Positions 17,360 through 25,868 of a DNA stretch of 33,166 nucleotides are shown here, one piece after another. The position numbers and the translations under genes are program-made. The notes under the pieces are model-generated. The model did not search any database. It was not told the DNA's origin and saw only the letters and a program-made list of their open reading frames with translations. Numbering within the stretch: the first letter of the stretch is position 1; every line of letters begins with the position of its first letter. This DNA comes from Saliphagus infecundisoli (GTDB lineage Archaea > Halobacteriota > Halobacteria > Halobacteriales > Natrialbaceae), in the NCBI RefSeq assembly GCF_020177375.1, contig NZ_JAIWHV010000034.1, forward strand, positions 1-33,166, given 5' to 3'.

Positions 17360-18247
17360 ATGTTCGACCGGGTTCTGATCGCAGTGGACGAGAGCGACCA
17401 TTCGCGACGGGCTGCAATGGTCGGCCTTGCGTTCGCGACAGCGTATGGCGCCGACATCGATGTGGTTCACGCCGTCGAAGACGCTTCCTCGACGACCAGT
17501 ACAGAAAACAGAAATCAGGATCATCAGGGCACCGACGACATCCTCACAGGCATCTCCGAGAGAGCTACCGACGTCGGCGTCACCGGTGAGACGCATGCCA
17601 TCGAGGGGAAACCACCAGAGGTCATCGTCAATCAAGCGAACGAGTCGAACGCAGATCTCATCGTTATGGGGCGCCAAGGCCGGTCAGGCATCAGTGAGCA
17701 GGTCCTTGGAAGCGTCACTGACCGGGTCCTCCGTAATACTGATGTCCCCGTGCTGGTTGTCCCGAGCGGCGAGCCCGTCAGTGGTGATGACAGCAGGTTT
17801 GATCGCATTCTCGCTCCGACGGACGGCAGCGAGACCGCCGAACAGGCAGCACCATACAGCACGGATATCGCCAAGCACCACGACGCAACGCTTCACGTCC
17901 TCAACGTCATCGACCCGCGGTTTGAAGGCATCTTCAGTGCGGGCGGCGGCTCCGAGGAATTCTTCGAGCGACTCGAGGAGCGTGGTCACGACTTTATCAA
18001 TCAATACATCGAGCATGGCGGCCAAACAGCCACAGAGACACCGACTGATGTGAATATCCACAAAGCGGTTGTTCGAGGCACGACGTCTGAAGAAATAGAC
18101 GAGTATGCCGTCGAGAACGATATCGATCTCGTCGTGATGGCCTCACAAGGCGAATCCGGCCTGACCGGCCAACTACTCGGAAGCATCGCAGATCAAACTC
18201 TCCGTGAGAGCGAGAAACCAGTGCTAATCATCCCATCGACCGAGTGA
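17360..18247 (+). CDS. Tandem universal stress protein (two UspA domains)
   Basis: A 295-residue cytoplasmic protein with two UspA domains. Domain 1 begins MFDRVLIAVDESDHSRRAAM and carries the ATP-binding signature G104-x2-G107-x9-G117-S118 in MGRQGRSGISEQVLGSVT, followed by the PVLVVPSG strand. Domain 2 begins FDRILAPTDGSETAEQAAPY and has MASQGESGLTGQLLGSIADQ, where Ala replaces the first Gly, ending PVLIIPSTE. Such proteins bind ATP and respond to stress, often partnering transporters; a Na+/Ca2+-exchanger-like gene is convergent just downstream and another UspA is next to the phosphate transporter. The open frame reaches 17309, but ATG 17360 matches family starts and lies after an inverted repeat. 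Confidence 0.93.
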   Translation: MFDRVLIAVDESDHSRRAAMVGLAFATAYGADIDVVHAVEDASSTTSTENRNQDHQGTDDILTGISERATDVGVTGETHAIEGKPPEVIVNQANESNADLIVMGRQGRSGISEQVLGSVTDRVLRNTDVPVLVVPSGEPVSGDDSRFDRILAPTDGSETAEQAAPYSTDIAKHHDATLHVLNVIDPRFEGIFSAGGGSEEFFERLEERGHDFINQYIEHGGQTATETPTDVNIHKAVVRGTTSEEIDEYAVENDIDLVVMASQGESGLTGQLLGSIADQTLRESEKPVLIIPSTE

Positions 18248-18296
18248 CCGGCGGGAAACCACCGAATTCTGTCCAGCGGAGATCGACTGCTGGGAC

Positions 18297-19691
18297 TCAG
18301 TCAGCCTGTTCGGGTTGCGCACTACCTGATCGAGTGGTCTTTCGGATACTCCCCATGGTTCGCGAGAGGAGATCCCGAAGGGCCTCACGGCGGGTGTAAA
18401 AGAGCCACGCTCCGATGATGAGATAGATGGCCGTATAAGCGTACAATACGTCGATACTGAGCGCCGTCGCCTGCGGTTCGGAGACCGTTTGGATAATGGC
18501 GAATTCGATGCCGACCTGTGAAAGGAAGAGGACGAGCAGCCCGACCGCCTCGCGCATGCTGATCTCGAAGTTCGTTAGGAGTGCAATCGCGAAGAAGCTC
18601 TGGGCGGCGGTGATCCAGATCTCGGCGATCTGTTTCTGGTCGAACGGCAATCCTCCAAGATGGCCTGCAGCGATCGAGTAGACCACCGCGAGCGTTCCGA
18701 TCAGCAGTGTCCACTGATTGAGTTTCGAGGAGATCAGAGCGTTGAATCCGGCGGTCGAGCGTGCCTTATTGACGAGATAGGCGACGACGATGAGCTCGGG
18801 GCTCTCAGAAGCAAGCGGCGCGAGCCACTGGATCATGAAGAACTCGGGAATGCCGTACTGGAGGCCCAGTTCTTCGAGGCCGGTGGCGAACGGCTCCACT
18901 GCGATAAAGATCAGTACACCCGAAAAGGCGAACAAGAACAGGACGCTGGCGATGCGTGGTCCCTTCGACCACGATTGAAGATACGCAGGGACGCCGACGT
19001 GCACCTCCTCTTCGTCAACGTCGCCACGGATGATGATGGCGAGATACATCACATACAGCCCAACGAGGACCAGCGTGTCAAGCAGACCGATGCCACCAAC
19101 GGGACCGCCGCCACTCAACGTGGCCCCACTCAACGGGACCAGAAAGGCGAACAGAGTCGCGGCGAGCAGGAATGTAATCTCAACGGCGAGGTCACGGTCG
19201 AGGGTGACCACGTCCGCGAGAACGCCCGAGCGGCGTTCGACAGCGGGGTCGGTGTGGGTTCGCGCTCGATACACCGTGAACAGTGCAATCGCCGCCCAGC
19301 CGATTCCGATCAGGATGCGGTTCGCGCCGGTCATGTTGGCAACCGCGAGATTGGCGTTATCCATGCCCTCGGCAGTCCCCTCCAATGCCCCGGCGTTCCA
19401 CGCATACAGCGCATCGACGGCGTATTCGGGCGCGACCGCGAGTACTGCGAGCACCGCGATAGCAAATGCCCGTGGGACGTCTTTCTCGGCGGTTTCAGCT
19501 CCCCACGCCAGGAGGAAGGCCGCGCCGAGCACGGCAAGCCCGGCGACGATGACCGTCGTTAACGGCGCGATGTTCTCGCCTGGATGGACCGTCATGTAGC
19601 CACCGTAGGAAGCGAACGTGACGATCCACGGGAGGGTCAAGACGAAGGCGAAAGCGACCGCGACCAGGGGATGCCGGAACCGATTCAACAT
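18297..19691 (-). CDS. Na+/Ca2+-exchanger-like (CaCA family) membrane protein
   Basis: A 464-residue polytopic membrane protein with about eleven helices. Two inverted alpha-repeats characteristic of cation/Ca2+ antiporters are visible: GAETAEKDVPRAFAIAVLAV then VAPEYAVDALY (about 64-96), and APLASESPELIVVAYLVNKA (291-310) followed by AGFNALISSKLNQWTLLIG. The acidic residues in these repeats (Glu in GAE and APE, Glu in SESPE) and the Asn in NALISSKLNQW are the expected ion-binding side chains. It would exchange Ca2+ or another cation for Na+ or H+ across the cytoplasmic membrane. An Arg-rich cytoplasmic tail ends the protein. It is convergent with the tandem UspA gene (49 bp) and divergent from the PiT-like gene (209 bp). 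Confidence 0.85.
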   Translation of the reverse strand: MLNRFRHPLVAVAFAFVLTLPWIVTFASYGGYMTVHPGENIAPLTTVIVAGLAVLGAAFLLAWGAETAEKDVPRAFAIAVLAVLAVAPEYAVDALYAWNAGALEGTAEGMDNANLAVANMTGANRILIGIGWAAIALFTVYRARTHTDPAVERRSGVLADVVTLDRDLAVEITFLLAATLFAFLVPLSGATLSGGGPVGGIGLLDTLVLVGLYVMYLAIIIRGDVDEEEVHVGVPAYLQSWSKGPRIASVLFLFAFSGVLIFIAVEPFATGLEELGLQYGIPEFFMIQWLAPLASESPELIVVAYLVNKARSTAGFNALISSKLNQWTLLIGTLAVVYSIAAGHLGGLPFDQKQIAEIWITAAQSFFAIALLTNFEISMREAVGLLVLFLSQVGIEFAIIQTVSEPQATALSIDVLYAYTAIYLIIGAWLFYTRREALRDLLSRTMGSIRKTTRSGSAQPEQAD

Positions 19692-19740
19692 TAGGGGACC
19701 TCGTGGTGCCCCTAATCCTATCTCTTTTGATCTGAGATAG

Positions 19741-19800
19741 TACGGGCGACCTGCCTCACTCTCCTCGCTCGTTTCGTGAGGACAGGGCTTCCTACATTCC
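19741..19800. other. Possible remnant of an IS200/IS605-type end
   Basis: In the divergent space before the PiT-like gene, CCTGCCTCAC (19750-19759) can pair with GTGAGG-A-CAGG (19776-19785), followed by GCTTCCTACATTCC. Hairpin-plus-GGCTTCCTAC sequences resemble the ends of haloarchaeal tnpB-type elements, but no tnpA or tnpB gene is present. It may be an abandoned end or chance. Confidence 0.3.
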
Positions 19801-19900
19801 TGACGAGCTTTGCGGTTCTGATCAGGGTAATTTATAACTTATGAGGATTATTTTCGTGGGTCGGTAGATACTTACGACTACTTCTCCCATACCTTATTGG

Positions 19901-21079
19901 ATGTCTCTTACGACGGTCTTAGTTGTCGGTATCGTTGCGTCGATCTTTGTTGGATTGAATATCGGCGGCTCCTCCACGGGGATCGCGTGGGGACCTGCAG
20001 TCGGGGCTGGGATTATCTCGAAAACGCTCGCTGCCGGGCTGATGACCTTCTTCGTCTTTCTGGGCGGCTGGACAGTCGGCCGGAACGTCATGGACACACT
20101 AGCTGGAGACATCATCACGATCCCGATTTCGCTTGAATCGGGCGTTGCCGTGCTCTTTTTCATCGGGCTGGGGATTCTCATCGCGAACGTCTTCGGCGTC
20201 CCCGTGCCGACTTCAATGACAACCGTTGGTTCGATCGCCGGGCTCGGACTCGCGACCGGAACGCTCAACTTCGAAACGATCGGGTGGATCGTTTCCTGGT
20301 GGGTCGTCACGCCGATTATCGGCTTCTGGGTCGGAGGCGTGATCGGTCGCTACCTCTACCCAGAGCTCAACCGACGATTCGAGATCACCACCTCGGAGGG
20401 CCCACTGCTGGCCCTCGACCGACGTGGAACCGTTCCGACTCCCACACTTGGTCCGAACACGACCCGGAGGGAACTCCTCACTACAGTCCTCGTTCTGATT
20501 ATCGGCTGTTACATGGCGTTCAGCGCCGGCGCAAGCAACGTTCCCAACGCGGTCGCACCACTTGTCAGCAGCGGCGCGTTGGAGGTCAACACGGCGATTG
20601 CCATTGCGACCGTCGCGATCGGAGTCGGCGGCTTCACGATCGCCCGCCGGACGATGGAGTCAGTTGGAACCGAACTCAGCGACATTCCATTGCTCGCCGC
20701 GCTCATCGTGATGCTGACGGCCGCGACGATCACGACCGCCCTCTCAGCCATCGGCATCCCGATCAGCCTCGTCATGGCGATGGTGATGACGATCGTCGGG
20801 CTCGGCTGGGGGCGTGCGACCCGGCCGGTCAGAGTCCGTGACGTTCGTGACGTCATCCGAGGAGACGAAACTGCCGAGATCGAACCCGGTGCGCTTACTG
20901 CAGACCCAAATACGCCTGTTCGCCAAATCGGCGAGGAGGAACCTCGGGAAGTTCGAGAGGCGAGTGATCTGTTCAATCCCCGGGCAGTGATCAAATACGT
21001 TTCAATGTGGATCATCGGACCGACGGTCTCACTCGGCCTCTCGTACGCGTTTTTCGTTGCGTTCCCGTTCGTCGGGTAG
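19901..21079 (+). CDS. PiT-family inorganic phosphate transporter
   Basis: A 392-residue membrane protein of the PiT family, which imports phosphate with Na+ or H+. The second internal repeat carries AGASNVPNAVAPLVSSG (209-225), close to the family GANDVANAxA/P signature. The first repeat is altered: GLNIGGSSTGIAWGPAVGAG (18-37) replaces the usual GANDxANA. The conserved PVPTSMTTVGSIAGLG (101-116) matches the PVSTTH...VG segment. About ten helices surround a cytoplasmic loop (about 155-190). A polar segment (about 320-355, with NTPVRQIGEEEPREVREASD) precedes the last helix. A UspA gene begins 43 bp after its stop in the same direction, a frequent pairing in haloarchaea. An AT-rich promoter region precedes it. 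Confidence 0.85.
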   Translation: MSLTTVLVVGIVASIFVGLNIGGSSTGIAWGPAVGAGIISKTLAAGLMTFFVFLGGWTVGRNVMDTLAGDIITIPISLESGVAVLFFIGLGILIANVFGVPVPTSMTTVGSIAGLGLATGTLNFETIGWIVSWWVVTPIIGFWVGGVIGRYLYPELNRRFEITTSEGPLLALDRRGTVPTPTLGPNTTRRELLTTVLVLIIGCYMAFSAGASNVPNAVAPLVSSGALEVNTAIAIATVAIGVGGFTIARRTMESVGTELSDIPLLAALIVMLTAATITTALSAIGIPISLVMAMVMTIVGLGWGRATRPVRVRDVRDVIRGDETAEIEPGALTADPNTPVRQIGEEEPREVREASDLFNPRAVIKYVSMWIIGPTVSLGLSYAFFVAFPFVG

Positions 21080-21122
21080 TATCGTCAGGACGCTTATTCA
21101 TGCGTGCGTCGTAGATAAGGGT

Positions 21123-21542
21123 ATGATTTCCCGTGTCCTCGTTCCAATGGACAAGTCCGAGATGGCCGAACACGCGCTCAGATACGCGCTTGAGGCGTTT
21201 CCGGATGCCGAGATTACCGTCTTCCACGTCGTTGGCGAACCGTCGGCATTATGGGGTGAAGCAGCCAGTCTCGCACTCGCGGACGATATCGGTCAAGCCG
21301 CCGAAGAACACGCCTCGGACGTTTTCGATGACGCTCGAGCGATTGCCGACGAGTACGATCGAGAAATTGCGACGGACGTGCAAGTAGGCCATCCGACACG
21401 TGCGATTCTGAATGCGGCTGAGGGATTCGATACCGTTGTGATCGGCCCACATGGAGGCTCGTTAGCTGATCGACTCCTTATGGGGAATGTTGCCGAGACG
21501 GTCTTTCGTCGGTCTCCCGTTCCAGTTACTGTCGTTCGGTGA
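21123..21542 (+). CDS. Universal stress protein (single UspA domain)
   Basis: A 139-residue single UspA domain: MISRVLVPMDKSEMAEHALR, then EITVFHVVGEP, and a glycine-containing loop VVIGPHGGSLADRLLMGNVA before the last strand RRSPVPVTVVR. The loop keeps G-x2-G but the following S/T position is replaced by NVA, so ATP binding is uncertain. It lies 43 bp after the PiT-like phosphate transporter. A TATA-like CTTATTC about 28 nt before the ATG suggests its own leaderless transcript. It may modulate the transporter, as proposed for transporter-linked Usp proteins. The open frame extends to 21057, but the ATG at 21123 fits family and promoter. Confidence 0.9.
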   Translation: MISRVLVPMDKSEMAEHALRYALEAFPDAEITVFHVVGEPSALWGEAASLALADDIGQAAEEHASDVFDDARAIADEYDREIATDVQVGHPTRAILNAAEGFDTVVIGPHGGSLADRLLMGNVAETVFRRSPVPVTVVR

Positions 21543-21669
21543 ATTTCCTGCATGCACCGTAGTGGTGAGATGTCACCGACTAGATCCCCTGGTCTGGCGT
21601 TACATACAGGATGAGTAGGTCAAGGAAGAACCACTGTATTCATTGACAGCAATCGGCGGATGTAGGGAC

Positions 21670-22269
21670 TTACTGTTTCGTTACTTCGAATTGGAAGCCC
21701 CACGTGAATGTTTGTCCATCAATAGTCACAGAATTTCCAAATGTAAACTCTCCCTCAGGCCAGCAGACATCATCCTCTACGCCTCCCCACAGCGCGGCGT
21801 CACCTGAGTACGATTCGCTCGGTTTGAGCTCTATTTGGTTTTCCTCACGAGCTACCCGATAGGGATTATTGTCGGGGTCCGCATTCTCCCAACAGTCTGA
21901 TCGTCGATCATCTGTCGTCCACGAGGATGGCTGTAAAAGAACGTAGTTAGGCGGCTCACTCGATTCTACGAGTAGGTTCGGGACAGGAATGCTTCCAACA
22001 TCAAATTGTTGGACGGTATCTGCTTCATTAGTGAGTGTAAATCGAAACGCGACCGTCTGATCAGGAGTCACCCGACTTGTGGTCGCTTCAACAGACAGTG
22101 AAACAGAAACAGAATCAGGTATCTCGCCGGTGGAGGTAACTGACACAGAGCGCCGCTGGAATGACTCGTCCTCTGAGGAGTTTGCAGGAGAACTCCCAAT
22201 TGACGTGCATCCAGCAAGAAAAATGGGTGTGCTGCTCCCAATCGTTGCGAGAAAACGGCGACGATCCAT
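21670..22269 (-). CDS. Tat-exported lipoprotein of unknown function
   Basis: A 199-residue exported protein. It begins MDRRRFLATIGSSTPIFLAG-Cys21: twin-arginine signal and lipobox, so it should be lipid-anchored on the outer face. After a Ser/Glu-rich spacer comes a beta-sandwich-like domain with VSLSVEATTSRVTPDQTVAF and RFTLTNEADTVQQFDVGSIP, the layout of intracellular-proteinase-inhibitor-like (BsuPI) or cohesin-like domains. Two Cys (SDCWENADPDN, DDVCWPEGEF) could form a disulfide. The end GQTFTWGFQFEV is typical of a closing strand. The start at 22269 is chosen because it gives the signal; the frame upstream is not protein-like. No clear partner. Confidence 0.8.
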   Translation of the reverse strand: MDRRRFLATIGSSTPIFLAGCTSIGSSPANSSEDESFQRRSVSVTSTGEIPDSVSVSLSVEATTSRVTPDQTVAFRFTLTNEADTVQQFDVGSIPVPNLLVESSEPPNYVLLQPSSWTTDDRRSDCWENADPDNNPYRVAREENQIELKPSESYSGDAALWGGVEDDVCWPEGEFTFGNSVTIDGQTFTWGFQFEVTKQ

Positions 22270-22440
22270 GGCATCTCGTTCTGAGTGTGAGGAGAAAAAA
22301 TTTCGGGAAGGTGAAATAACTATTTTCTCGTCCGTGTAAATACCACTCATCGTCTGTGGTTTGAGGGGTAGTTCACAAGAACAGCTAACAGAGGTGGAAG
22401 GGTCGGCGTGGACTGATCCATTTAGCGCGGTCAAATCGGA

Positions 22441-22734
22441 TTGGTTTCGGAAGCACCCGTTCCGGATCCCGATAAGATCTGGTTCGCTCACGTTGTTCGG
22501 GTTGGCAGAGGCTCCGACGACGGGACAAAACAAATCAGGTGGTCCGACGGGGTCACCTCGAAGTCATTAGGCATAGACGTATCTAATACAGCAGCTGGTG
22601 TGAACAAGTGGTCGGGATGGACAGAGTTCGAGATTGGTGATCCAACACAAATTCTGGGGTTACGCGTGCAGGGGCGCAACTTAGATGGAGGGACGACCCA
22701 AGTCGATAACACGAACTTCAATATCGATATCTAA
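22441..22734 (+). CDS. Hypothetical protein, possibly a truncated gene
   Basis: A 97-residue ORF: MVSEAPVPDPDKIWFAHVVR then VGRGSDDGTKQIRWSDGVTS, later WSGWTEFEIGDPTQILGLRV and ending VDNTNFNIDI. The alternating hydrophobic pattern suggests a beta-rich domain. It has no signal or helix and its start is not well defined. It may be the surviving 3' part of a longer gene. No family was recognised. Confidence 0.4.
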   Translation: MVSEAPVPDPDKIWFAHVVRVGRGSDDGTKQIRWSDGVTSKSLGIDVSNTAAGVNKWSGWTEFEIGDPTQILGLRVQGRNLDGGTTQVDNTNFNIDI

Positions 22735-22776
22735 TGATGCAACGCTCCAACCAGTACGAACCGATTGCTATTCGTG

Positions 22777-23067
22777 CTATTTCACGTTGACAAAATCCGC
22801 TTTGAATTGGCCGTTTGAATTTCCAAAGCGGCACCCAGTCAAATGGTTCGTTGTCGATTCATCTGCCTTGGTTAGTTTCATCTCGAATATCATCGGAGGG
22901 TCTCTCATCATATACCGACTAATTTCAAGCTGACTCCCTTCTCTAGGAAATATCATACCATGGACATCACTTCCATCAGAGTGTTCAACATAGAGATCGT
23001 TCCGGTGCCACTGATCAGGACCTTCTATTTCGACTGTGTCTCCCTCCTTCGTGTCAAAGGTGAACAT
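22777..23067 (-). CDS. Small hypothetical beta-rich protein
   Basis: A 96-residue protein of unknown function: MFTFDTKEGDTVEIEGPDQW, HRNDLYVEHSDGSDVHGMIF, then EISRYMMRDPPMIFEMKLTK. Repeated alternating strands suggest a small barrel. Acidic character fits haloarchaeal proteins although the DNA is AT-richer than average, suggesting acquired DNA. It lies between two other fragments in a region with a transposase remnant. A normal ATG start is present (CAT at 23065-23067). Confidence 0.5.
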   Translation of the reverse strand: MFTFDTKEGDTVEIEGPDQWHRNDLYVEHSDGSDVHGMIFPREGSQLEISRYMMRDPPMIFEMKLTKADESTTNHLTGCRFGNSNGQFKADFVNVK

Positions 23068-23221
23068 ACAGATTCACTGTACTCATGACACATAGAGATG
23101 GTGGCTCAGCACTCAAGACTGAGGGCCCGTGTTACACCTCGAAGTTCGTGTTACGTGCGGAGGAAACAGGTCCCAGAGCGATTACCGAATGCCATGAGGT
23201 CTGTCAAACAAATCACCCGTA

Positions 23222-23599
23222 TTGACACTCGTCCATCGGGATGACGTCCGAGTGCGGTTTCTCGTCTGTGAAGATCTAAAAGACGTTGACGAAGACATCG
23301 TTGAATACGGCGACGGAAGTGTGATCCTCTGCACTGACGACTACACGATTTACGACGACATCAAGGAGACGGAGACGGTGGACGGTCGTCCGGCCGTCAC
23401 CCACGCCAATACCTACGTGATTGGTGACGCTCACACAAACACCCGCGAGAACCGCGATAGCTTCCTTCGCCAGTCGCTTGCGAAGTTCAGGGGCGTCCCG
23501 AAGCACCATCTCCAGAAATATCTCAGCATCCTCCGCCTGAAAGTTAACTCACCGGATGATTGGTTCGAGAAACTGCTGTGTTACAATGTATCGAAATGA
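23222..23599 (+). pseudogene. C-terminal remnant of an IS1595-type transposase
   Basis: The ORF opens at a TTG and encodes 125 residues resembling the C-terminal half of IS1595/ISXO2-like transposases: VILCTDDYTIYDDIKE (second catalytic Asp), then VIGDAHTNTRENRDSFLRQS and AKFRGVPKHHLQKYLSILRL, ending NSPDDWFEKLLCYNVS. The H-x-N-x-x-E-N segment and closing FEKLLCY are typical. The N-terminal zinc-ribbon and first Asp are missing, so this is a dead fragment left by an older insertion. AT-rich DNA surrounds it. Confidence 0.75.
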
Positions 23600-23733
23600 G
23601 CGTATCACCTTTGGCAATATAATATCAGAATCCGCACTCCAACATCACGATACGACGATGGCGTCAACGGCAGATAGATTCGCTATTCAAAGCGAAGAAT
23701 TGACAATAATCCGATTACTCGGCTTCTTTTGAT

Positions 23734-25266
23734 ATGCCCGCCGCATATGGAATATATACGGTTGCTATAGCATATATCTCAGCGGTGGCGGTCTCCTTAC
23801 TGGCATACGGCACCGCTGACCACAGCCGTCAATCCGACAGTCTCATCGGCATTTTACAAGTTGGGGCCGGGTTAATCGTGGGGCTGTATCTGCTCCTGTT
23901 TCAGTTCGGGGGAGTGACTGATTCACTCGTCCGCGGGCTAACTCATGGGCCGGTCGCGGCACGATCGTACCTCCTTCTGGCAATGGTCGCCGGTGTCGTC
24001 ACGATGGATTACCTGTTGCGGCGGCTCATTCCGGCAGTGACCGCCGGCGTCCGGCGTCTCATGGCTCGAAACGGATCCATCGGGACCGCCGAAAGTGGTA
24101 TCGAGAGAACACGACGATCGGTGTTCGGCGTGAGCTTGGGAATCGCCACGGCGGGTTTCACGGGCGGGTTTACGTTGTTGGACGGGTTCCTGCAATCACG
24201 GAATGGCGGGGCAAACGGGATTTCGGAGTTCCGACAGCGTGCGACGTTCGAGGCGCCCTACTTTCCCGCGGCCTTAGACTTCAGCGAGCAAGGCTATGGG
24301 TACGTGGCATCGCTTGAGGAGGGGATATTCAGATTTGAACAGCCCTCGTCCGACCAGGAGTCGCTCAACTTCACGAAGGTCGCCTCCGACATCCAGTATC
24401 CCCAGGGCGTCGAGGTGTCCGGTGACACCCTTTATACCGTCGACAATGGAAGTGCGGCCAGCGGCAAGTACGATGCGGAGAACGGATATAACGTGTTACA
24501 GGAGTCGAACGGCAAGGTGCTCGCCTTTGATATCGAATCTGACGGCTCACTCAGTAATCGGCGCACGATCCTTTCGAACCTCCCCGTCGTGAATAGCGAC
24601 CACGCACTTCACCAGATCGAGACCGGGCCAGACGGAAGACTGCACCTCTCCATTGGACACCTTGGCGGGCGGAAGTACCCCGAGATGTTTGACGGGAAGA
24701 ACTACGAGCCGAGCGATGCGGACCATCCCAATCATGAGTATCTCGGGACCGTGATTTCCTTCGATCCAGATGGCTCGAACGTCGAGATCGTGGCCACCGG
24801 ACTACGGAACGTCTACGACCTCACGTTCGACCAAGATGGCAACCTGTTCGGCGCGAACAACGACGGGATGTCGATGCGATCGAAAGTCTGGGAGTCACTC
24901 CTCCACATCACCGACGGCGCAGACTTCGGTTATCCCGAGTACGGCACGTTCGGTTCAAGTCCGTCCGGTGAAGACGTGACGGATCCATTGTGGATTCTGG
25001 ATGGCGTCCAGTCGACTGGCGTCGAAACGATGGACAAGCTCGGCGCTGAGGACGGTATCGTCGTGGCACTCGCCAACAAGATAGCGTTCGTCCCGATCGG
25101 ACGGGGCGAGGACGGCGTATGCGTGCCGGAGTTTCTCCGCCCAGAGCCGAGTATCATCGAACCGGACGGAATTCCAATCGTCGTCGAAGCGGGCCCGGAT
25201 GGTTTGTTGTGGGTTGGCTCCATCGGGCAGGACGATACGTTCACACTGTACGAACCCGCGTCCTGA
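23734..25266 (+). CDS. Membrane-anchored glucose/sorbosone dehydrogenase-like beta-propeller
   Basis: A 510-residue protein. Four hydrophobic helices lie at about 5-25, 36-58, 77-97 and 130-152. A long outward domain from about 165 follows, with repeated propeller strands: EQGYGYVASLEEGIFRFEQP, YPQGVEVSGDTLYTVDN, HQIETGPDGRLHLSIGHLGG, TGLRNVYDLTFDQDGNLFGA, ITDGADFGYPEYGTFGSS, EAGPDGLLWVGSIGQ. The GLRN...FDQDGNLFGANNDG and DGADFGYPEY segments are typical of the GSDH (soluble glucose dehydrogenase-like) family, which uses PQQ in some members; PQQ binding cannot be confirmed here. An N-terminal membrane domain joined to a GSDH propeller is unusual. An IS1595 remnant precedes it. Confidence 0.8.
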   Translation: MPAAYGIYTVAIAYISAVAVSLLAYGTADHSRQSDSLIGILQVGAGLIVGLYLLLFQFGGVTDSLVRGLTHGPVAARSYLLLAMVAGVVTMDYLLRRLIPAVTAGVRRLMARNGSIGTAESGIERTRRSVFGVSLGIATAGFTGGFTLLDGFLQSRNGGANGISEFRQRATFEAPYFPAALDFSEQGYGYVASLEEGIFRFEQPSSDQESLNFTKVASDIQYPQGVEVSGDTLYTVDNGSAASGKYDAENGYNVLQESNGKVLAFDIESDGSLSNRRTILSNLPVVNSDHALHQIETGPDGRLHLSIGHLGGRKYPEMFDGKNYEPSDADHPNHEYLGTVISFDPDGSNVEIVATGLRNVYDLTFDQDGNLFGANNDGMSMRSKVWESLLHITDGADFGYPEYGTFGSSPSGEDVTDPLWILDGVQSTGVETMDKLGAEDGIVVALANKIAFVPIGRGEDGVCVPEFLRPEPSIIEPDGIPIVVEAGPDGLLWVGSIGQDDTFTLYEPAS

Positions 25267-25868
25267 GCCAAAGTCAGGATCGAGCAAGCGGGTCACGCGA
25301 CGGCTGGCACGGGTTGCGAGATCGAAGGAGTCCACCCTCATCAGTCATGCAAGGCATGGGCGAAGTCGCGGACGAACTGCTCTTCGCCGTTGTCGATGGC
25401 CGTGACTTCCGCACTTGGGGCGAGGGGGTCGGGCATCTGAATCGAAGACGAGGTCCGTAATCGACAACCAAGGACCGTCTATACGTAATTTTGGGCGCTT
25501 GCAAGCCAGAGGATCCGTTTCAAATAGATATGTACTCGTGAGCGTCGTACGGCGGAGCTCATCATCCAATCGCCAGCGAAGGACCAACTCGACAACCACA
25601 ACGTTGCGTCGGACTTCTACGATGCGCTCGACCAGGAGGTTGCGGAGTTACTCGAGGATACCGTCCAGTGAGCCGAAGACACCGACCGAAAAACGGTCCA
25701 GGCTTGCGATCTGTAAACCGGTCGACCGGAGTCATCGAGCTGACTTCTTTTAGTCGAATGTGTGACTGAAACAGCCGTTAAATACAGTGTGTTTGCATAT
25801 TGATGAAATCAACCGTAATTAATAGTGAATAAACAGGTTTATGCAAAAGGTGTGTGATATAAAACAGC
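25267..25868. other. Non-coding region holding a dead gene copy
   Basis: The stretch contains the mutated histone-fold gene copy (25549-25716), its duplicated flanks (about 25486-25791) and, at the right end, AT-rich DNA with a TATA-like TTTATGC about 28 nt before the next gene. At 25341-25436 on the minus strand a 31-codon ORF (ending EEQFVRDFAHALHD) could be a fragment of a longer acidic protein, but the evidence is weak. Confidence 0.5.
25549..25716 (+). pseudogene. Dead copy of the histone-fold-like gene
   Basis: This is a second copy of the gene at 10857-11024, with exactly the same length (168 nt) and no indels. The start ATG has become ACG, and codon 41 (CGA, Arg) has become TGA. The remaining reading is still clearly homologous (AELIIQSPAKDQLDNHNVAS then DFYDALDQEVAELLEDTVQ). 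Homology continues on both sides, about 60 nt upstream and 75 nt downstream. The two copies are about 14.7 kb apart in the same orientation. Confidence 0.85.

Noticed and set aside
18660-19562. 300-residue plus-strand ORF antisense to the CaCA gene
   Set aside because: A shadow of the antiporter gene; the real frame has alpha-repeats and helices.
25341-25436. 31-codon minus-strand ORF ending EEQFVRDFAHALHD, slightly like a catalase-peroxidase C-terminus
   Set aside because: Too short and only a weak resemblance; no other part of such a gene is present.
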